Shown: positions 59,675-64,000 of the stretch, piece by piece
How positions within the stretch are numbered: position 1 is the stretch's first letter
Layout of the letters: each line of letters begins with the position of its first letter
Assembly (NCBI GenBank): GCA_033220425.1
Contig: CM065647.1
Span: 5,828,001-5,892,000 of the forward strand
Source: Lepraria neglecta
Taxonomy: Eukaryota > Ascomycota > Lecanoromycetes > Lecanorales > Stereocaulaceae
Length of the DNA stretch: 64,000 nucleotides
Direction of reading: 5' to 3'
Made by a program: the position numbers and the translations under genes
Notes under the pieces: model-generated
Databases searched by the model: none
The model's input: the letters and a program-made list of their open reading frames with translations, nothing else
What the model was told of the DNA's origin: nothing

Positions 59675-60215
59675 ACTAGCTCCCTCCTCCAGATTTCTCG
59701 TCCTGAGAAACTATCCATCCTTTATACTACCCCGCCGTACAAAATAATTAAATAAACAAGCTATCCGCCGAACGGAGCTGGCTAGTAAGTTATCCGAAAT
59801 AGTAATACGTCCCTACTCCCGATATATCGCTACTAGGAAGTAGTACCTCGTAGATACTAATTCCGACTAATATTCAAACTACGTCGATAGTAGTAGGAAA
59901 TATAACCTTATAGTATTAGTCCTTAAGATACGTCGTATTAAAAAACGTCGTAATAAAATATAGTCTAATATAATAGATACCTAAGCGAGACTCGCCTGTC
60001 TCTATAAGTAATTCGAATCTATTAAGAAAGAGAAGAAAAAGATAGTAGACCGAGAGCTATAAAATATTAAGGAATTGGAGGAGGGCTAATATACTACTCC
60101 TGCGTCTTCCGATAATTTGATATTTAATATCTTATCCAAGTAACTCGATTTCCCTAACGGGATAGAAGTTCCTGAGAACTTCGACTGGTCTTCTCTCGTC
60201 TCTAATAGAACTCTT
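59640..60215 (+). pseudogene. Antisense coiled-coil ORF of C2 (degenerate)
   Basis: Counterpart of 57310-57830. It reads SSRFLVLRNYPSFILPRR near 59690-59740, YSNYVDSSRKYNLIVL near 59872-59915, a Lys/Arg/Glu-rich helix (KKEKKKIVDREL near 60025) and DNLIFNILSK then LDFPNG near 60115-60160, ending EVPENFDWSSLVS at 60165-60205. D2 cuts it at 60216. It reads opposite to the retroelement. Confidence 0.6.
59675..60215 (-). mobile_element. Element C2, internal 3' end, split by D2
   Basis: Mirrors 57240-57785 of element C: polypurine-tract complement CCCTCCTCCAGATTTCTCG, then the antisense-ORF region. The retroelement itself reads on the minus strand, so its gag and pol lie right of D2, outside the window. 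D2 enters at 60216. Confidence 0.8.
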
Positions 60216-60429
60216 TGTCAGGGGCCTACCTAGAGCGAGTCGATAGGGGTGTAATATGACTAGAAGAACATATCTAAGGAGAGAAGATAGATACATGAAG
60301 CCTGCGCGTCTTAGAGGCGCGCCAAGCCGCTAGCTATAAGCGCTGAGCGATGATCGAACGTTCGATAACTATGCTCCATACTACGCGTATCGGTAACAAC
60401 AGTAAGCAAGCAATGGCCAAGCCGTGACA
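60216..60429 (-). repeat. 3' LTR of D2 (214 bp)
   Basis: Matches 4792-5001 in reverse complement. It is the only D-family LTR here with intact TG...CA ends. Confidence 0.9.
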
Positions 60430-60439
60430 CTACCCCCCT

Positions 60440-63400
60440 TCAAGCAAGTATCGTCCCTGATACGGAAGGCAAGGCGACTATAGCCGACTCGGACTACCTG
60501 GTTTGTTCGGGTAGCGCGCATAGAAGTCGTCGACTATGTCCTGAGCGTTGCCAAATTCGCCGCCATCCGCATAGTACCATTAGCGGTCCGGTTGTTACTC
60601 GTTCTTCCATCGGACCCGGAACTGCAGACAGCGGCCGCGACCGAATAGTCTAGCATCTAAGATGTCGTCGATCTCCCACTCTTCCTAGTCATCTACTATA
60701 ACAGGTCTTGGCGGCTCCGTTCGCTGACCAGGTAAAGGGTCCGTAGATGCTTTTCGTAGTAGACTAGGGTGGAAGATATCATATATTTACATACTGGATG
60801 GGAGTTCTAGGCGGTAAGATGATCCAACTTTATCTGATACCTTAAACGGTCCTAGTATCTTGTTATCCAGTTTCCTACTCGGATGTTCTATACTTATATT
60901 CCGACTGGATAGGAATACTATATCTCCTTTATTGTATATAACGTCAGACCGCTTCTTATTAGCTTAATCTGTCATTCTCCTGCGGCTCGTGACGGATTAC
61001 TTAGTTATAAAGTCTAAGACTCTCGTTATACGGTCTGCGATATCGTTCGCCTTGGTATACTAGATATGCTTATAAGCCGTAGATCTAGCGTCTATAGGTG
61101 GAGAGAAAGATATCCGAGGGTAGAAACCTTTATTGGTAAAGAAGGGAGTTATTCCTATAGCACTAGTAATAGAGTTATTATCTGCAAATTCGGCTATAGG
61201 GAGAAGTCGGAACCAATCATCTTGTATATACGAGTAATACGTTCTCAGGTAACGCTTGATATCTTAATTAGCCCGTTCCGTCTAACCGTTAGTTTCCAGA
61301 TAGAACGCCGTAGATAGCTTGATATTAATCTTTAGTCGCTGATATAGTGCCTTCTATACTAACGATACGAACTATAGCCCTTAATTAGAGATGATCGACT
61401 CTGGGAGACCATACGAGCGGAAGATATATCTTATTAGGATATCGGCCGTGGCTTCTATAGACGTGCCTTGATCGGTTATAATATATAGAGTATAGTGGCG
61501 CTCTTTGGAAAGCCGGTCTACTATAGTATATATAGTATTATACCCTTCCGAGACGGGAAGTCCAGTGATAAAGTCTATCGAGATATCTTGCCAGCGTTAC
61601 TCCGGCACCGGTAAAGCCTATAGTAGCCCATTATATTGGTCTCGAGAGGCCTTACTTCGTTGGCAGATATGGCAATTACAGATATAGCGGGTAATCTCAT
61701 CTTTTATACTACGCCAGTAGAACTATCTCTTTACTAACTTAAGCGTCCTATCTCTACCAGGATGGCCGTATACGGGTTAGTTATAGCTTTCCTTGATTAG
61801 GTCCGTACGGAGCTCAGCCATTGCTAGAACCCAAAGACAATCCTTATAGAAGAGTGTATTGTTATAACTAGAGTAATAATATAGGTTGATTATCTCGAAT
61901 ATCTGAGACGGATCCTTCGCGAGGGTATTATGGATACGCCGACAGTCGTCGTCTTCCTTATTTACTAGTACTACCCTTACGTATAGAGGTAAATCTTTAT
62001 CAGCTATCGCGTTGATCCGTTCGTCTAATATAGTATTATTACCGCTACCCCCCTCTTTAAGGTCTCTATCCTTAGAGAATTTCTAAAAATACTCTAGAGA
62101 TAGTAGAGCACGGTATTAATACTTTTGACGCTTATCTTAGTCATTAGTAGGTACTAAGTTCGGTATATATATCAAGGCGTCTACTTTGCCGTTGGATTTA
62201 CCACTCCGGTACATGATTTTGAAGTTGAAATCAGCTAATTTCTCTGCCTATCAAGCTTGATAGCGCGTTAGCTCCTTTGTCTATATGAAATATTCAAGGC
62301 TCTTATAATCAGTGAATATTTGGACGGGGATGTCAGTTGATTCTAATTCAGGGCGCCAGTATTCTAGGCAGCGGACGATTACAAGCAGCTCCTTATCGTA
62401 GATCTTATAGTTATACTCCGCAGGTAGTAGATTCTTACTATAGAATATAACTGGATGAAGGACTCCGCCATCGTCAGCTTGGGATAGGATACCGCCATTA
62501 ACGTAATCGGACGAATCTATCTCCAGCACCGCTGGTCGGGATCTGTCGTAATGCCGAAGTACTGGGGCACTAGTAACCGTGCTCTTAAGACGCTCGAAGG
62601 CCGCCTGACATGCTTTAGACTACTAGAATGGATAATCCTTTCTAGTGAGTAATACTAAGGGTCTAACTATTTTCGAGAAGTCCTTTATAAACCGGCGGTA
62701 GAAGTTACAGAAACTAACGAATACTTGTACCTCCTTTAGACGAGTTGGGGGTTCCTAGTTACTAATGACCTCAACCTTAGAAGGGTCTATATATAGACCT
62801 TCTATTAATACGATTAGTCCGAGGAAGGTTATCTCTTAGACGTAGAATTTATATTTCTCGATATTAACTTGTAGTCCTACCTCCCGAAGCTTCAGTAAGA
62901 CCTTTTGTACATATTGCTTATACTCTTTTTCCGTCTTACTATAGATTAGGATATTATCTAGATAGACTTGGCAGAAATCGTTTAGGTATTCGAAGAGGGT
63001 ATTATTTATATAGTACTGGAAGGACGCAGGTCTATTAGTTAGGCCAAATAGTAGGATATAGTATTTGAACGCTCCGAAGGAGGTGGTAAACGTCGTAAGA
63101 TCTTCGCTGTCTAGATATACGCGAAGCTTATTAAATACGGTAATAATATCTAGCTTCGTAAGATATTTATATCCGATAACGCGAGTAAGCGTTTCCTTAA
63201 TAAGCGGTATAGGATAGTAGTTCCGAATCGTAAGGGCGTTAAGTTTCCGATAGTCGACGACGCAGAAACGGAGACTTCTATCGTGCTTTTAGACGAAAAG
63301 GACTAGTAATACGTAGGGAGCCGTACTAGGTGAGATAAAGCCCTTCTTAAGATTATCGTCTAAGTATTCCTTTACCTTCTAGAGCTTGAATCTAGATATT

Positions 63401-64000
63401 AAGTATAGGCGACTCTAAAGGGGCTTCTTTCTAGATTCTAGTTCAATCTTATAATCGTATAACCGATACGGCGGTAGTTCCTTTGCTTTACTCCGGTTAA
63501 AGACGTTAATAAGATTATAGTATTCCTGGGGAAGCTTCTACTCGACTGTCCCCTCCGTTGCTTCCGATACCTTATGGATCTAGTCTAGTATAGATCCCTT
63601 CTAGATAGCCTTCTCTAACTCAGCTATTGTTATAGAGAAGTATTAGACGTCGCGCTTCTTTTGATTCCTTATATATATATAGAATACAGTAGCGCTAATC
63701 TCAGCGATATTAAGTACCTTATTTTCTTTAGGCGATAGGAGTAGTAGTAGAGGTTCCTTCGAAGCCTTTAGGCGAGCCTAAGGAGCTCCGGTATAATCAT
63801 AACGGCCAGGCAAGAAGACGATACGGTCATCCGCTATATCTAGTAGGACCTTATACTTATTCATCTATAGCTTGCCGAGGATGATATATTAGTTACCTAG
63901 GTTAGCAATAAGTATAGGTATAGTCGACTCGAGATAATCGCAGACTTTTATAGAAGGGTAAATAGTATAGGTAACAGGTTTCTTTCGTATCTTGCCGTTA
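60440..64000 (-). pseudogene. pol of D2: protease to chromodomain (degenerate, partial)
   Basis: Minus strand. In coding order: protease region near 63995-63815 (GNQYIILGKLQMNKYKVLLD, then DDRIVFLPGR, with TAG or TAA at several Gln/Trp sites); RT near 63400-62930 with QVYLDNILIYS near 62950; RNase H 62529-62281, open for 82 codons, with LEIDSSDYVNGGILSQADDG, FYSKNLLPAEYNYKIYDKEL and FTDYKSLEYF; integrase near 61900-60990; chromodomain near 60700-60480. Gag lies beyond the window. Fewer stops than D1, but the RT catalytic Asp change is the same. Confidence 0.82.

Larger units (their letters stand above)
60216..64000 (-). mobile_element. Chromodomain Gypsy retrotransposon D2, cut by the right window edge
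   Basis: Sister of D1 on the minus strand. 3' LTR 60216-60429 (214 bp, unmutated ends TGTCAGGGG / GCCGTGACA on the plus strand), polypurine tract complement CTACCCCCCTT, then chromodomain, integrase, RNase H, RT and protease in reverse. It inserted into the antisense-ORF region of C2. It has fewer RIP stops than D1: an 82-codon stretch of RNase H is fully open. Confidence 0.9.

Noticed and set aside
61066-61687. Two plus-strand frames (83 and 60 codons)
   Set aside because: Antisense to the D2 integrase; shadows of the minus-strand pol.
1-64000. Host genes, tRNA or rRNA genes
   Set aside because: No tRNA-like A/B boxes with a foldable cloverleaf and no rRNA sequence were recognised. All protein-like frames that could be identified belong to mobile elements. 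Spliced or very short host genes could still be missed by eye.

Overview
The window reads as one uninterrupted block of transposable elements from a filamentous ascomycete (Pezizomycotina) that has, or had, repeat-induced point mutation (RIP). I find no host gene, rRNA or tRNA. The sequence is full of TpA. Nearly every element reads as a long reading frame broken by TAG and TAA at positions where relatives have Gln, Trp or Arg, and zinc-ligand Cys and catalytic His are often Tyr. These are the marks of CpA-to-TpA change on both strands. The species cannot be named from this. A gene-poor AT-rich, pericentromeric or subtelomeric block is the likely setting.

Left third (1-16860). A minus-strand Gypsy-type retrotransposon (A1, 5' LTR 4041-4494) runs off the left edge. 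A piece of an interspersed repeat (called G here) follows. Next is a plus-strand chromodomain Gypsy element D1 (4792-15233), whose gag is split by a 4.6-kb tyrosine-recombinase retrotransposon of Ngaro type (6386-10962, minus strand) with the split direct repeats of that group. A GC-rich island of unknown nature (15234-15930) and the 5' end of another retroelement (A', 16080-16860) come after it.

Middle (16861-45748). A broken LTR holds a complete 3-kb non-autonomous LTR element E (17024-20048, TSD AAAGA) with a 462-bp tandem duplication and a 15-copy 26-bp minisatellite. Two copies of repeat G lie head to head as a long palindrome around 21100. The right-hand copy is split by the main find: a 17.8-kb DNA transposon (21377-39215) with 19-bp terminal inverted repeats and a 2-bp AC duplication. 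An uninterrupted copy of the target is present at 58768. The transposon carries a Plavaka-like transposase (minus), two diverged SNF2-type ATPase pseudogenes and one unidentified long reading frame (all plus), and a 583-bp foldback MITE. Another G copy and a Helitron (Rep plus PIF1-like helicase, cut at 45748) follow.

Right third (45749-64000). This is a nest. A minus-strand retroelement C2 inserted into the Helitron helicase. Its 3' LTR is now in three pieces because element B (45839-58387, TSD GCTTC) and a G copy interrupt it. B's own 3' LTR is split by element C (51657-58197, TSD CTTAA). C2's internal region is split by D2 (60216 to the right edge), a minus-strand sister of D1. LTR lengths add up exactly: 412 bp for both LTRs of C and for A', and 234 bp for both LTRs of B once C is removed. 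C and C2 both carry a conserved reading frame antisense to their 3' ends.

Nothing here works as an operon. The genes are parasites inserted in parasites, and the value of the window lies in element structure, insertion order and the cargo of the large transposon.
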